Below are positions 50,075 to 60,155 of a DNA stretch of 64,000 nt, in pieces. The notes under the pieces were generated by a model that worked only from the letters and a program-made list of their open reading frames with translations, was not told where the DNA came from and searched no databases. Numbering within the stretch: position 1 is the first letter of the stretch; every line of letters starts with the position of its first letter. Both the position numbers and the translations under genes were made by a program. This DNA is from an uncultured Erythrobacter sp. (lineage in GTDB: Bacteria; Pseudomonadota; Alphaproteobacteria; Sphingomonadales; Sphingomonadaceae): the NCBI RefSeq assembly GCF_958304185.1, contig NZ_OY284436.1, forward strand, positions 141,501 through 205,500, in the 5' to 3' direction.

Positions 50075-51535
50075 TCATGCTCCCGCTCCTTCAAGCAGCG
50101 CCTCGGCGAGGCAGTCTGCGGTAACTGTGGCGTGCCCGCGGCGGCGCGCGTTCCGTTCGGCCAGATCGCGCAGGCGCTTGGCCGCGGAAATCCGGACCAG
50201 CACGGGCTGGGCTTCAACCAGCTGGTCAAGCTTGGTCTTGGCTTCGTCGTCCCAAGCCAGTTGCGCTTCGTTGCGCGTCGGCGTCGGATCGACCTTGTCG
50301 AGCTCGGTGCCGAGCGGCAGGATGTGGAACAGCGCGTCAAACAGCGCATTGCACACTTCCTGCACCAGATAGGTCGCGCCGGAATATCCCATGAAGGGCG
50401 TGCCGGTGTGGCGGCGGATCGCAGCGCCGGGGAAGCTGGCAGGAATGAACTGCGTGCTCGGTCCGTAGCCGCTACCTGACTTTTCAGCCAGATACATGCG
50501 TTCGTTGTAGCTGCCGAACATCACCAACGGCGGGTTGCTGTGCAAGGATTCGCGCACGGCGTGGTTATCGGTCTTCACCCCGGCGCAGCGTGAGGCCGCG
50601 ATGGTGCAAGGCAGGCCCATATCGCCTTCAAGGAACTGGCGGATGCCGCGCGCATAGGTTTCATTGGCGACGATGCCGAAGCTCGCGGTGCCGAAGAAGT
50701 CCTGCGTCACCGAACGCCACAGATCCCACAAGGGCTTGATCGTGGTGTGCTTCTCGCGCTCGATGAAGGGCTCGGGATCAAGGCCGAGCTCAGCGGCCAG
50801 CGCGCGCAGGAACTTGGTGGTCTGGGTGAGACCGATCGGGGCCTGGAAATAGGGCCGTTCGAGCGTTTCGCACAGGTTGCGGCCAAACTCGCGGTAAAGG
50901 CAGACGTTCGCGTCGCTCGTGGCGAGGTCGCGGATATCGGCAAGGTGGCTGCCCAAGGGGAAGACTGCACCGACTTCAGCGCCGATGCCTTCGACAAGGC
51001 GGCGGATCTCGGCCAGATCGCTCGGCATATTGAACATGCCATAGCTGGGGCCAATGATGTTGACGCGGGGCTTTTCGCCGTCCTTGCGCACGCGTTTTTC
51101 CGGCATCTTCTTGGGGCCGAATTCGGTCCACAGCCAGGTCAGCGCGCGGTCTGCCGATTGCCACTGATCTTCATCGATGGTGCGCGGCAGGAAGCGCTTG
51201 ATATTGGTGCCTTCAGGCGTCACGCCGCCGCCGATCATCTCGGCGATGGAGCCGGTAACGACCACGCAGGGCAGCTCGGTGTCGAGCGCTTTCCACGCCC
51301 GCTTCATCGCGCCTTCGGTGCCGGTCTTGCCCAACTCTTCCTCACCCAAGCCGGTGACGACGATGGGGAGCTCATGCGGGGGCAGCGCGTCGGTGTAATG
51401 CAGGACGCTAGTGACGGGCAGGTTCTCGCAGCCGACCGGGCCATCGATAATGACCTGCAAGCCCTTCACCGCGGTGAAGACGTAGGTAGCGCCCCAATAT
51501 CCGCCAGCGCGATCGTGATCGAGGATGAGGGTCAT
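50075..51535 (-). CDS. bchZ: Chlorophyllide a reductase subunit Z
   Basis: The 486-aa subunit of the nitrogenase-like enzyme reduces ring B of chlorophyllide a. The first residues ([20 protein letters not shown]) and the cluster cysteine in [17 protein letters not shown] [12 protein letters not shown] are family-specific. The C-terminal light-independent reductase domain ends [12 protein letters not shown]. Its start overlaps bchY by four bases. Confidence 0.97.
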   Translation of the reverse strand: MTLILDHDRAGGYWGATYVFTAVKGLQVIIDGPVGCENLPVTSVLHYTDALPPHELPIVVTGLGEEELGKTGTEGAMKRAWKALDTELPCVVVTGSIAEMIGGGVTPEGTNIKRFLPRTIDEDQWQSADRALTWLWTEFGPKKMPEKRVRKDGEKPRVNIIGPSYGMFNMPSDLAEIRRLVEGIGAEVGAVFPLGSHLADIRDLATSDANVCLYREFGRNLCETLERPYFQAPIGLTQTTKFLRALAAELGLDPEPFIEREKHTTIKPLWDLWRSVTQDFFGTASFGIVANETYARGIRQFLEGDMGLPCTIAASRCAGVKTDNHAVRESLHSNPPLVMFGSYNERMYLAEKSGSGYGPSTQFIPASFPGAAIRRHTGTPFMGYSGATYLVQEVCNALFDALFHILPLGTELDKVDPTPTRNEAQLAWDDEAKTKLDQLVEAQPVLVRISAAKRLRDLAERNARRRGHATVTADCLAEALLEGAGA

Positions 51536-53082
51536 GAGCCGATCGCCTCCGACGCCTTGCGCGCTGCTTCATTGAGAGCAGCATATTTCTTGCGGAACTT
51601 GGGCCGGTCGACCGGAAGTTCTTCCCATACGCCCGCCGCGTGTTCCGTGCCGACGCCTTCGAAGAAATCGCGCATCGCATCGAAGCGCGCCTTGTTGCCC
51701 ATCGCGGCGTTGATCACCGTGGCGAGGCTGCCTGCCCCTGCCGGACCCATCAGCGGACGGGCCGAGATGAGGTTGGTGAAGTAGAGCGAAGGGATCGCGC
51801 GCGATTTGGCGTGCTGCACCACCGGAGTGGTGCCGATCGCCAGATCAGGGCGATATTCGTCAACCGCCGCAATGTCCTGTTCGAGACTGGCGCGGAATTG
51901 CACGTGCGCGCCGCGCGCTTCGAGCCACTCGCGGTCAGCATCCGACCACTTGGTGCGCGGGGTTGCGGTGCCCACGTAAGGCACTTCGGCGCCGCTTTCG
52001 ATCAGCAGGCGGGCCACCAGCAGTTCCGAGCCTTCATAGCCCGAAACCGTGATCCGGCCCTTGATCGGCATGGCGGAAAGCGCACCGCGGCAAGCGGCGA
52101 TCATGGTGTTTTTGACCGCATCGACCTTGTCTTGCGGCAGGCCCAGCGTGTCGCCGATGGATTGCAGCCAGGCGGCGGTGCCATCAGCGCCGACCGGGGC
52201 CGAACCGATGATCGGGCGGCCCGCAGCTTCGAATTCGCGGATGCTGGCGGTGTAGAATGGGTGGATTGCGGCGACGACCGCGCAATCAAGCGCGGCATAA
52301 AGTTCGCGCCATTCGCGGGTCGGGACAACAGGGCCAGCAGCAAGGCCGAGGGGGGCGAGCATTTGCCCGATCACCACCGGATCAGCCGGGAACATTTCGC
52401 CCAGCAACGTCACTGTTGGCAAATCCGAACGCTCGCGCGGCGCAGCGACCGGGCCAGCGGCAACTTCTTCGCGGGCGTAGTTGAGCATTGCGCCCGCCAG
52501 CACGTCTTTCGCTTCGGCGTGGGTCGGGATGCCGAAACCGGGAACATCGATGCCGATGATGCGGACGCCGTTGATCGCTTTGCCCAGCAGCCGCAGCGGC
52601 ACGCCGCTGGCGGTGGGGACGCAGAGGTTGGTGACAACAATCGCGTCGTAATTCTCAGGATCGGCGAGGCCTTCGACCGCTTCCTTGATGTCTTCGAACA
52701 GCTTGCCGGTGACCAGCGTTTCGCTGGAGAAGGGCACATAGCCCACGGTCCGGCGCGCGCCGTAGAAGTGCGAGGTGAAGGTCAGCCCGTAAACACAGCA
52801 GGCCGAACCTGACAGCACGGTCGCAGTGCGGCGCATCCGCAGGCCGACGCGGAGGCTCCCGAAGGCGGGGCACATCGATTGCGGTTGATCATGCGGGCCA
52901 GCCTGCGGATCGACCGGATAGTCGGCCGCGTAGCGATCGAGCACTTCGCTCTTGCCCGCCGAGCGTGCCGCTTCGCGCATCGTCTCTTTCGACGAGCAGG
53001 CACCTGCGCCAGCAGCCGCGCCGGTATCGAGTTCGATCCGGTCAGCGGCGCGTGAGGCGTTGGGGGGGAAGGCATCGCTCAT
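51532..53082 (-). CDS. bchY: Chlorophyllide a reductase subunit Y
   Basis: The 516-aa partner of BchZ shows [20 protein letters not shown] and [21 protein letters not shown] with cluster-binding cysteines near residues 70-100. The first 45 residues are Ala-rich and poorly conserved in general. It lies 4 bp after bchX. Confidence 0.97.
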   Translation of the reverse strand: MSDAFPPNASRAADRIELDTGAAAGAGACSSKETMREAARSAGKSEVLDRYAADYPVDPQAGPHDQPQSMCPAFGSLRVGLRMRRTATVLSGSACCVYGLTFTSHFYGARRTVGYVPFSSETLVTGKLFEDIKEAVEGLADPENYDAIVVTNLCVPTASGVPLRLLGKAINGVRIIGIDVPGFGIPTHAEAKDVLAGAMLNYAREEVAAGPVAAPRERSDLPTVTLLGEMFPADPVVIGQMLAPLGLAAGPVVPTREWRELYAALDCAVVAAIHPFYTASIREFEAAGRPIIGSAPVGADGTAAWLQSIGDTLGLPQDKVDAVKNTMIAACRGALSAMPIKGRITVSGYEGSELLVARLLIESGAEVPYVGTATPRTKWSDADREWLEARGAHVQFRASLEQDIAAVDEYRPDLAIGTTPVVQHAKSRAIPSLYFTNLISARPLMGPAGAGSLATVINAAMGNKARFDAMRDFFEGVGTEHAAGVWEELPVDRPKFRKKYAALNEAARKASEAIGS

Positions 53083-53086
53083 CGCA

Positions 53087-54091
53087 TCAGGCCTCGTCGT
53101 AGATCACTTCGAGGGTGGGGCGGGTTTCGTAGACACCGCCGCGCATATCGGCCTGGGTGGCCGGGATCAGTTCCACATTGGCACCGGTCACATCGGCGCT
53201 GAACAGGCCGAGCAGGCCGTCCTGCGTCAAAGGCGTCGGGCGCACCGGGGGTGCTTCGGCGACATTGACGGCGAGGTCTTCAAACAAGCTCGCCCATTCG
53301 CCGCCGGGGATGCCGATGATCTGATAGTTCGCGCTCTTGCGGCGGATGTCTTCATTCGCCGGGATCGCGGTGAGCACCGGAATGCCGACCGCTTCGGCGA
53401 AGGCGTGGGCTTCGCCCGTGCCGTCATCCTTGTTGATGATCATGCCCGCCACGCCGACATTGCCGCCCATCTTGCGGAAATATTCGACCGCCTGGCAGAC
53501 GTTGTTCGCCACGTAGAGCGATTGCAGGTCGTTCGAGCCGACCACGATCACCTTCTGGCACATGTCGCGGGCGATCGGCAGGCCGAAGCCGCCGCACACC
53601 ACGTCGCCGAGGAAATCGAGCAACACGTAATCGAAGCCCCAGTCATGGAAGCCCAGTTTCTCGAGCAGTTCGAAGCCGTGGATGATCCCCCGGCCGCCGC
53701 AACCGCGCCCGACTTCGGGGCCGCCGAGTTCCATCGCGAAGACGCCGTCACGCTGGAAGCACACATCTTCGATGCGGACTTCTTCGCCGGCGGCCTTCTT
53801 CTTCGATGAGGTTTCAATGATCGTCGGGCAGGACTTGCCGCCGAACAGCAGGCTGGTGGTATCCGACTTGGGATCGCAACCGATCAGCAGCACGCGCTTG
53901 CCCTGCTGGGCCATCATGTAGCTGAGGTTGGAGAGCGCAAAGCTCTTGCCGCTGCCGCCCTTACCGTAAATCGCGATGACCTGGGTTTCAGACTTCACTT
54001 CGCCGGTATGCACCGGATCGGGTTCAATGCCCGCTTCTTCGCGCAGGGCAGCCACTTGATCTTCCAGGGTTCGGGTATCGAGCACAGACAT
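53087..54091 (-). CDS. bchX: Chlorophyllide a reductase iron protein subunit X
   Basis: The 334-aa NifH-like protein has a P-loop at 43-50 (GKGGSGKS) and [4Fe-4S] ligands C131 (GRGCGGRG) and C166 (DVVCGGFG). The start is ATG 54091, whose A overlaps the bchC TAA; an ATG two codons earlier at 54097 is the alternative. The open frame up to 54262 is bchC sequence in another phase. Confidence 0.96.
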   Translation of the reverse strand: MSVLDTRTLEDQVAALREEAGIEPDPVHTGEVKSETQVIAIYGKGGSGKSFALSNLSYMMAQQGKRVLLIGCDPKSDTTSLLFGGKSCPTIIETSSKKKAAGEEVRIEDVCFQRDGVFAMELGGPEVGRGCGGRGIIHGFELLEKLGFHDWGFDYVLLDFLGDVVCGGFGLPIARDMCQKVIVVGSNDLQSLYVANNVCQAVEYFRKMGGNVGVAGMIINKDDGTGEAHAFAEAVGIPVLTAIPANEDIRRKSANYQIIGIPGGEWASLFEDLAVNVAEAPPVRPTPLTQDGLLGLFSADVTGANVELIPATQADMRGGVYETRPTLEVIYDEA

Positions 54092-55038
54092 TAGCATTCG
54101 CTCCAATCGAGAACCATTTTTAGACAATCGGGGTCGGTGAAGGCTTGCGGATAGGCGTCGAGCGCCTCGCCTGCCGGTCGCCGGTTGGTGACGAGGCCCT
54201 TCAAGTCGAGCCTCCCACATTCGATCAGTGCCCGCGTTTCCGCGAGATCGCCGGGCTGCCATTCGGCAGCGACCCGGAAGTGCGCTTCACGCATGAAGGC
54301 GGCGGGGAAGGCGAAGCTCACCCGCTCGGAATAGAAGCCCGCCAGCACGATCTCGCCGCCCTTGGCGAGACGCATGACGAGATCGTCGATCAAGCCTGCG
54401 TCGCCGCTGGCATCGTAGATCGCGTGATAATCGCGGCGGTCGTCCGTTGTCGGGTCGATGGCGTTGTAGCCAACCGCGCCGAGGCGGCGAGCGGGATTGG
54501 TTTCCCACACGGTCGGTGCCGCACCGCCCAAGGCCAGCGTCAACCGGGCGAGCAGGCGGCCGAGCACGCCGTGGCCGATGATAAGGTCAGGCAGCGCCTC
54601 GCGGCGGGCAAAGCCGCCCTTGATCGCGTGGAGCGCCGTGGCAGCCAGCGCACACAGCACGCCGGATTCGCCAAGATGTTCAGGAATGGGGAGCGCACGG
54701 GCCGAAGGCACAATCACGCGCTTGGCCGTGCCGCCAAACAATCCGCGGGCATCGGTGTAGCAATTGGCGCCGGGGACAAACACCCAGTCGCCGATCCGGG
54801 CGCGGGCTTCGGGTCCGGCATCGACGATGCGGCCGACCGATTCGTAGCCGGGCACCAGCGGATAGCCGAGGCCGGGGAACGGCGGCATCCGCCCGCTCCA
54901 CAGCAACTTCTCGGTGCCGGTGCTGATTCCGCTGAAGGCAATTTCGATAAGAACGTCTGCGGCTTCCACTGGCTTCATCTCGAGCGACCGAAGCGCAAGG
55001 CGCTCCGGAGCTTCAAGAATGACGGCCAGGGTGTTCAT
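54091..55038 (-). CDS. bchC: 3-hydroxyethyl bacteriochlorophyllide a dehydrogenase
   Basis: The 315-aa alcohol dehydrogenase superfamily enzyme oxidises the 3-hydroxyethyl to the 3-acetyl group. The GroES-like domain contains [22 protein letters not shown] and PGYESVG, and the Rossmann fold [12 protein letters not shown] PpsR box lies about 100 bp upstream, so bchC can have its own promoter within the crtF-bchC-puf superoperon. Confidence 0.95.
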   Translation of the reverse strand: MNTLAVILEAPERLALRSLEMKPVEAADVLIEIAFSGISTGTEKLLWSGRMPPFPGLGYPLVPGYESVGRIVDAGPEARARIGDWVFVPGANCYTDARGLFGGTAKRVIVPSARALPIPEHLGESGVLCALAATALHAIKGGFARREALPDLIIGHGVLGRLLARLTLALGGAAPTVWETNPARRLGAVGYNAIDPTTDDRRDYHAIYDASGDAGLIDDLVMRLAKGGEIVLAGFYSERVSFAFPAAFMREAHFRVAAEWQPGDLAETRALIECGRLDLKGLVTNRRPAGEALDAYPQAFTDPDCLKMVLDWSEC

Positions 55039-55136
55039 CGCTTCGCTCTCCCGTTTCGGATTCTGCGGCGCGAACGCCGACTCGAAAGTCCGAAAACACG
55101 TTCTCTCACCTGTTTGCTACGCCTTACATAGCCGAC

Positions 55137-55154
55137 TGTCAAACAACTTGGACA
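55137..55154. promoter_or_regulatory. PpsR/CrtJ box, bchC promoter
   Basis: TGTC (55137-55140), ten bases, then GACA (55151-55154): a perfect consensus match in the 124-bp gap between crtF and bchC. Confidence 0.8.
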
Positions 55155-55162
55155 ATTTATGC

Positions 55163-56287
55163 TCAAGCCCGGGCAATAATGATGCTTGCGTTGACCGGTT
55201 GTGCTGTCGCGACGACCCGAGCCGATGCGAACCCGGCTGCGTGCAGCATCGCGATGATCTCGGCCGGGCTGCGGGGCCGACCTGAGCCCATCGCCCATAG
55301 GTAGAGGCCGAAAAACGCCTCCCCCATCGGTTCTGCGCCGGGGATCTGGGCCATCGGCTCGGCAATCAGCAGCTGCGCGCCGGGGGCAAGACTGGCGCGG
55401 ATATTGGCGAGCAGGCTTTGCGCGGGCGCGTCGTCGTGATCGTGCAGGATGCGGATCAGCGAGACCATGTCGTAGCCTTGGGGCATGGAATCCTTGAAGA
55501 AATTCCCCGGATGCCCGGTCACGCGGCTCACCCCGAGCGCCTCGCCGAGCACCTTGGCGCCGGTCTCCGCCACTTCGGGCAGGTCGAACAGGCCGAGTAT
55601 GAGATGCGGCCAGGCCGCGCCGATATGGCGTAGGAACGCGCCATGCCCGCCGCCGACATCGAGCAGCCGCTCGACATCGCGGAAACCGACCGAGGCCAGC
55701 ACTTCATCGGCGACGAAATGCTGCGACGCGGCCATCAGCTGCGAATATTCGGCCGTATCGGTGCCGCGCTCGCTCGCGCCGTGGAGCGCGCCCGCATAGG
55801 TCCAGAAGCGCGACAGCGCCGTGGGCTCCTGCCGATCAGCACGCAGTAGGGCCAGCGGATCGGCGAGGTCGGTATAGAGCAGGCGGTGATGGCGCACCAT
55901 CGCCTGAACGCCGGGATTGCTCGCGAATACAGCGCCTTGTTCGCCCAGCATCCACTGGTCAGGCGCAGGCTCTTCGGACAGCATCAGCGGGCGGCCAGCG
56001 CGCAGCAGGGTCAGCGCGGCGCTTTCCGATAGGTCAATCCGCGCTGCAATTTCGGCGACGCTGAGCGGGCCGTCCTTCAGCACATCGAACAGCCCGCTTT
56101 CGACAAAGGCGCGCAAGACCTGCGAATAGGCGAAGCCTGCGAGCAGATCGAAAGCAGCATCAGCGCGGGAGCGGGCGATCCATTTGATGATCGGCAGGCG
56201 CGCGGCCCAGTGCTGGAACTTCGGCGAGGCAAACACGCGATTGCGGCGCGTGACATATCCGACCTTGAATGCGGTCCATTTGCTCAC
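55163..56287 (-). CDS. crtF: Hydroxycarotenoid O-methyltransferase
   Basis: The 374-aa SAM-dependent enzyme methylates the 1-hydroxy group of carotenoids toward spirilloxanthin. The fold is the plant-type O-methyltransferase: an N-terminal dimerisation domain with DVLKDGPLSVAEIAARI, then SAM motif LLDVGGGHGAFL and the IRILHDHDD region. The start is GTG 56287; the nearby ATG is out of frame. It is the first gene of the crtF-bchCXYZ-puf superoperon and diverges from crtD across a PpsR box. Confidence 0.93.
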   Translation of the reverse strand: MSKWTAFKVGYVTRRNRVFASPKFQHWAARLPIIKWIARSRADAAFDLLAGFAYSQVLRAFVESGLFDVLKDGPLSVAEIAARIDLSESAALTLLRAGRPLMLSEEPAPDQWMLGEQGAVFASNPGVQAMVRHHRLLYTDLADPLALLRADRQEPTALSRFWTYAGALHGASERGTDTAEYSQLMAASQHFVADEVLASVGFRDVERLLDVGGGHGAFLRHIGAAWPHLILGLFDLPEVAETGAKVLGEALGVSRVTGHPGNFFKDSMPQGYDMVSLIRILHDHDDAPAQSLLANIRASLAPGAQLLIAEPMAQIPGAEPMGEAFFGLYLWAMGSGRPRSPAEIIAMLHAAGFASARVVATAQPVNASIIIARA

Positions 56288-56311
56288 TGTCGGGATGTTT
56301 CGTTGGCCATA

Positions 56312-56329
56312 TGTCTAAATAATTGGACA
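56312..56329. promoter_or_regulatory. PpsR/CrtJ box, crtF-crtD divergent promoter
   Basis: TGTC (56312-56315), TAAATAATTG, GACA (56326-56329): a perfect consensus match centred in the 94-bp divergent gap, where one site can control both directions. Confidence 0.85.
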
Positions 56330-56381
56330 GACACGCGCGTAAGGTCAATGATAATCGCCGGGTTGACGGGAGCTGAGACAG

Positions 56382-57944
56382 GTGGACGCGCGAGTCGTCG
56401 TGATCGGGGCAGGGATAGGCGGGCTGACCAGCGCTGCCTTGCTTGCGGCGCGCGGGGCGGATGTGACCGTGCTCGAAAAGGAGGCCTGGGTCGGGGGCAA
56501 GGCGCGCCGCGTCGCAGTTGACGGGGCCGCAATTGACGGCGGGCCGACCGTCTTCACCTATCGCGAAGTGTTCGACGAAGTCTTTGCCGCCTGCGGCACA
56601 GCTTTGGAGGATCATGTCACCGTCAACCGCGCCGAAGTGATCGCCCGCCATGCGTGGGATGATAGCGGCCACCTCGATCTGTATGCCGACCGCGACCGCA
56701 GCATTGATGCCGTGGGTGCCTTTGCCGGGGCGGAGGCGGCGCGCGGCTATCGCAGCTTCACCGACGAGGCGGCGCGGATCTTTGCCGTCCTCGAAGACCC
56801 GTTCCTGCGCGGCAACAAGGCGTCGACCCCGCTGCCGATGATGTGGCGGATCGGGCCGTGGAAGCTGGGCGATATGCTCGCGATGCGGCCGTTCGACGGG
56901 ATGTGGAATGCGCTGGGCGGCCATTTCAAAGACCCGCGCCTCCAGCAATTGTTCGGGCGCTATGCCACTTATTGCGGCTCCTCCCCCTTCAGCGCCCCTG
57001 CCACTTTGATGCTGATCGCCCATGTCGAGGCGCGCGGGGTATGGCTGATCGAGGGCGGGATCCACGCGCTGGCCAAGGCCATTGCAGGCCTTGCCACCCA
57101 GCAAGGCGCGCGGGTGCGCACCAATGCAGCGGTCGCCGAAGTGCTCACCGCGAACGGGCGCACCAGCGGCGTCAAGCTCGCCTCGGGCGAAGTCATTCCC
57201 GCCGATATCGTGATCTGCAACGGCGATCCGGGGGCGCTTGCCACCGGACGCTTCGGGCAAGACGCGACGCGCGCGGTTCCGGCGATCCCAAGGGCCAAGC
57301 GCTCGCTGTCCGCGCTGGTGTGGTACGCCCATGCCGAGACCAGCGGCTTCGACCTCACCCACCACAACGTGTTCTTCTCGCGCGATTACGCCCGTGAGTT
57401 TCGCGAGATCGGCCAGGGCACCGCCCCGACCGAGCCCACTGTCTATGTCTGCGCCACCGACCGCGGCGCAGGCGAACACGCAGCCCCGCCGCAGGGCCGC
57501 GAACGCATCCAGATCATCGTCAACGCTCCCGCCAACGGAGACGTCCACGACTATACCCCCGAGGAGAGAGCCCGATGCACGCAAGCCATGATGGCCACGC
57601 TGAAACGCTGCGGCCTGCAGCTGGAGGAGCCCATTCCGCATCAGCTCATGACCCCTCAGGACTGGGAGGGCCTGTTCCCGGCCACGGGCGGCGCCCTTTA
57701 TGGCAGAGCGTCGCACGGCTGGGCGGCCTCTTTCCAGCGGCAGGGGCCACGGACCCGTCTGCCCGGTCTCTATTGCACGGGCGGGGCGACCCACCCGGCA
57801 GCTGGGGTGCCCATGGCAGCCTTGTCCGGGCAGCTGGCAGCGCGGGTGATCGCGAAGGACCTCGCTTCAATGAAGACATCCCGTCCGGTGGCTATTCCTG
57901 GTGGTATGTCGACGCGATCAGTGACGACGGGCAGCACGGGCTGA
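56382..57944 (+). CDS. crtD: Hydroxyneurosporene/rhodopin 3,4-desaturase (CrtI family)
   Basis: The protein of about 520 aa has an N-terminal FAD motif (VVIGAGIGGLTSAALLAARG) and the CrtI-family C-terminal signature PGLYCTGGATHPAAGVPMAAL. By synteny with crtC and crtF it is CrtD, which introduces the 3,4 double bond. The start is GTG 56382. The last 25 or so residues are translated from sequence that also encodes the start of CrtC in another frame, so the tail is unlike other CrtD proteins. Confidence 0.92.
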   Translation: MDARVVVIGAGIGGLTSAALLAARGADVTVLEKEAWVGGKARRVAVDGAAIDGGPTVFTYREVFDEVFAACGTALEDHVTVNRAEVIARHAWDDSGHLDLYADRDRSIDAVGAFAGAEAARGYRSFTDEAARIFAVLEDPFLRGNKASTPLPMMWRIGPWKLGDMLAMRPFDGMWNALGGHFKDPRLQQLFGRYATYCGSSPFSAPATLMLIAHVEARGVWLIEGGIHALAKAIAGLATQQGARVRTNAAVAEVLTANGRTSGVKLASGEVIPADIVICNGDPGALATGRFGQDATRAVPAIPRAKRSLSALVWYAHAETSGFDLTHHNVFFSRDYAREFREIGQGTAPTEPTVYVCATDRGAGEHAAPPQGRERIQIIVNAPANGDVHDYTPEERARCTQAMMATLKRCGLQLEEPIPHQLMTPQDWEGLFPATGGALYGRASHGWAASFQRQGPRTRLPGLYCTGGATHPAAGVPMAALSGQLAARVIAKDLASMKTSRPVAIPGGMSTRSVTTGSTG

Positions 57945-58783
57945 CGATCATCGCGTTCCTCGGGAGCGTGTTTTCACCCTATTACAAGCGCTCCGGACGA
58001 AGCGAACCGCTGGCGCACTGCGCTCTGAATGTGGCGCTCTATGGCCCCAATGCGCGCTGGACGATGACCGAACGCGGCTCCAATTCGGTGGAGCGTGACG
58101 CCAGCAATCTCGTGATCGGGCCGAGCGCAGTGCGCTGGGATGGCGAGGCGCTGACGATCGACATTGTCGAGGGTGATACCCGCCTGTTCGTCCCGTGGCA
58201 GCGTCCGGTGCGCGGGCGCGTGCGGGTGTTCCCCGAGGCGCTCAACCGCACGGCCTTCGCGCTCGACAGTCAAGAGAACCACATCTGGCACTGCCTTGCC
58301 CCGCGCGCACGGATCGAGGTGGAGATGAGCGAACCCGGCATTTCGTGGAGCGGCAAGGCCTATCTCGATCACAACCGCGGCGCCGAGCCGCTGGAGACAG
58401 GCTTCAACACCTGGCACTGGTCGCGCGCGCATCTGAACGAAGGGGCGCTGGTCTGTTACGAAGGCGAGCGCGGCGACGGTTCGCTGTTTGCCAGCGCCTT
58501 GCGGTTCGGCGCCGATGGCGTGCCAGAGCCGGTCGATCTGCCACCCATCGCCCAATTGCCGCCGAGCAAGTGGCGGGTTGATCGCCGCACCCGCTCCGAT
58601 ATCGGCGTCGCCGAAGTGCGCCGCACGTGGGAGGATACGCCATTCTACGCCCGCTCCGAACTCGCGTCGCGCTTTGCGGGCGAAGAGGTGGTGGCCGTGC
58701 AGGAGAGCCTCGACATGCGGCGCTTTTCTTCGCCGCTGGTGCAGTTCATGCTGCCCTACCGGATGCCGAGGAAGCCCGGTTAG
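57773..58783 (+). CDS. crtC: Carotenoid 1,2-hydratase
   Basis: CrtC adds water to the end group of neurosporene or lycopene. Conserved sequence begins at about 57857 (GGYSWWYVDAISDDGQHG, GSVFSPYYKRSGR) and continues through LDHNRGAEPLE to FMLPYRM at the end. No ATG or GTG lies in frame just before it. The choices are TTG 57773 (used here, 336 aa) or ATG 57575, which has a good GAGGAGAG ribosome site. The latter would overlap crtD by 370 bp with an N-terminal extension lacking family features. Either way the coding overlaps crtD. It ends 2 bp from the convergent PAP2 gene. Confidence 0.88.
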   Translation: MHGRGDPPGSWGAHGSLVRAAGSAGDREGPRFNEDIPSGGYSWWYVDAISDDGQHGLTIIAFLGSVFSPYYKRSGRSEPLAHCALNVALYGPNARWTMTERGSNSVERDASNLVIGPSAVRWDGEALTIDIVEGDTRLFVPWQRPVRGRVRVFPEALNRTAFALDSQENHIWHCLAPRARIEVEMSEPGISWSGKAYLDHNRGAEPLETGFNTWHWSRAHLNEGALVCYEGERGDGSLFASALRFGADGVPEPVDLPPIAQLPPSKWRVDRRTRSDIGVAEVRRTWEDTPFYARSELASRFAGEEVVAVQESLDMRRFSSPLVQFMLPYRMPRKPG

Positions 58784-58785
58784 GG

Positions 58786-59790
58786 TCAGCGCAGGAGCGC
58801 TGCCTCCTCGGCCTCGAACGAGCGGAACAGCGCCGTTGTAATGGCAATCGCCAGCGCCGTTAGCGCCAGCCCGGCGGCGACATCAATCCAATAGTGCCAG
58901 CGCGTCGCTACGGCTTCGAAGATGATGAAGGTGAACAGCGGCAGGTAGGCCACCCCCAGCCAGCGCACATGCTTCCACGCGAAGTAAACGAACACTGCGG
59001 ATGAGGCGACGTGAAGCGAGGGCATGGCCGCCACGGCGGCGAACATGTACTGGCTTCCCTCGCTCACGATCCACGGCCGCCCGCCCGCCACGAGGGCTTG
59101 GTAACCGCCATACATATGAACCTGTCGCGCGGTTTCGAGCGCGTTGACGCCTTGTTCGTAAAGGAACGGGCCAACCGCCGGCATCACCAGATAACTCAGC
59201 GCGCCGAGCACGTGCACCAGCATCGCGGTAAAGATGACTTTGCGAAACACGACGAAGCACTGCGCCGAATGGACGATGATGCTGCCCGCGAACATGGCCA
59301 GAAACGCGAAAAGGTAGAGATGTTCGCCGACCGGCAAGATCATGTCGGCCCCGCGGTGCACGGCGAAGGCTGAGTCAACCAATGGCCGCAGGGCTTGATC
59401 GGTTTTCCAGTAGAAATCGTCCCACGAGGTGGGATTGACCAGGCTCATCCACAGTTTGACATTGAAATGCGCAATCAGGATCACGCCGTAAGCGATTGCT
59501 GCGAGGCAATAATAGATCAGCCGCCTGACCTGCTTCGTCACGATCAGGTAAAGCCCTAGGACACCGATCAGCGAGAGCGGCACGCCGTAACTCATGCCGG
59601 TGAATTCCAGCGCACCACTCGCCGGGATCACGAACGGCAGGTCAAAGCGCCAAGCCAGCATCGTGGCGACCAACAGGAACGAGAACGCGAGAACGAGTTC
59701 AGGCAGGCCCGCCACGGATAGCAGATTCACGCGCCGCGAAGCCGCCGGGTTGATCAGATCGTTTGCAAGGCTTCCTGTCTGAGCGTCCAT
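58786..59790 (-). CDS. PAP2 superfamily membrane enzyme, Aur1/inositol-phosphoryl transferase type
   Basis: The 334-aa protein has about eight membrane spans and the lipid phosphatase/phosphotransferase motifs. AAMPSLHVASSAVF (second motif with catalytic His) and RWHYWIDVAAG (third motif) are separated as in the PAP2_3 group that contains yeast Aur1. It could transfer a phosphoryl head group between lipids, possibly sphingolipids, which is an inference from the sphingomonad setting. It is not a standard photosynthesis gene. It is tail-to-tail with crtC and preceded by a 197-bp gap without features. Confidence 0.8.
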   Translation of the reverse strand: MDAQTGSLANDLINPAASRRVNLLSVAGLPELVLAFSFLLVATMLAWRFDLPFVIPASGALEFTGMSYGVPLSLIGVLGLYLIVTKQVRRLIYYCLAAIAYGVILIAHFNVKLWMSLVNPTSWDDFYWKTDQALRPLVDSAFAVHRGADMILPVGEHLYLFAFLAMFAGSIIVHSAQCFVVFRKVIFTAMLVHVLGALSYLVMPAVGPFLYEQGVNALETARQVHMYGGYQALVAGGRPWIVSEGSQYMFAAVAAMPSLHVASSAVFVYFAWKHVRWLGVAYLPLFTFIIFEAVATRWHYWIDVAAGLALTALAIAITTALFRSFEAEEAALLR

Positions 59791-59987
59791 GAAAAACAGC
59801 GTTTTCCAGTAAAGATGTCGAAGAACGATGTTCCAAGGTTTCAGACGCGCTCGCAGGCGCGGTGGTGAGCGCGGCCCATGGCCGAAAAGCCGCCGCCTGC
59901 CAAAGGAAATTCACATAAGATAGGCCGCAATCCGTTCAGGTGTGCGACCTTTGCGCCAACGGCACCCCTGAACCATCGCAAGTCGTT

Positions 59988-60155
59988 TCAAGCGGCAGGC
60001 GGTCCGCCCTCGCGCTCGGCCGCGTCTTTTGCCGCCTTTTCGGCGCGGGTCTTTTTCAGCATCCGGTCCATTTTAACCCACTGCCAGACGCCGAACCCGA
60101 CCGCGATGCCGTAGAAAAACACCAGTTCGATCCAGCCGAATGTGCCGCTATCCAT
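59988..60155 (-). CDS. Small single-span membrane protein overlapping bchO (55 aa)
   Basis: ATG 60155 to TGA 59988 gives a 55-aa protein. It begins MDSGTFGWIELVFFYG, has one hydrophobic helix (residues 8-27, ending VWQWVKMDRM), then a charged Lys/Arg/Glu/Ala tail. Its start codon lies inside the end of bchO (8-bp overlap), consistent with translational coupling. Such a short coding sequence is easily missed. The topology resembles small subunit or assembly peptides. Its place in the bchI-D-O unit suggests it accompanies pigment synthesis, but no function is known to me. Confidence 0.7.
   Translation of the reverse strand: MDSGTFGWIELVFFYGIAVGFGVWQWVKMDRMLKKTRAEKAAKDAAEREGGPPAA

Noticed and set aside
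49869..50078. 69-aa frame between bchZ and pufB as a possible pufQ
   Set aside because: It has no transmembrane helix or PufQ-like sequence, and it overlaps pufB in another frame.
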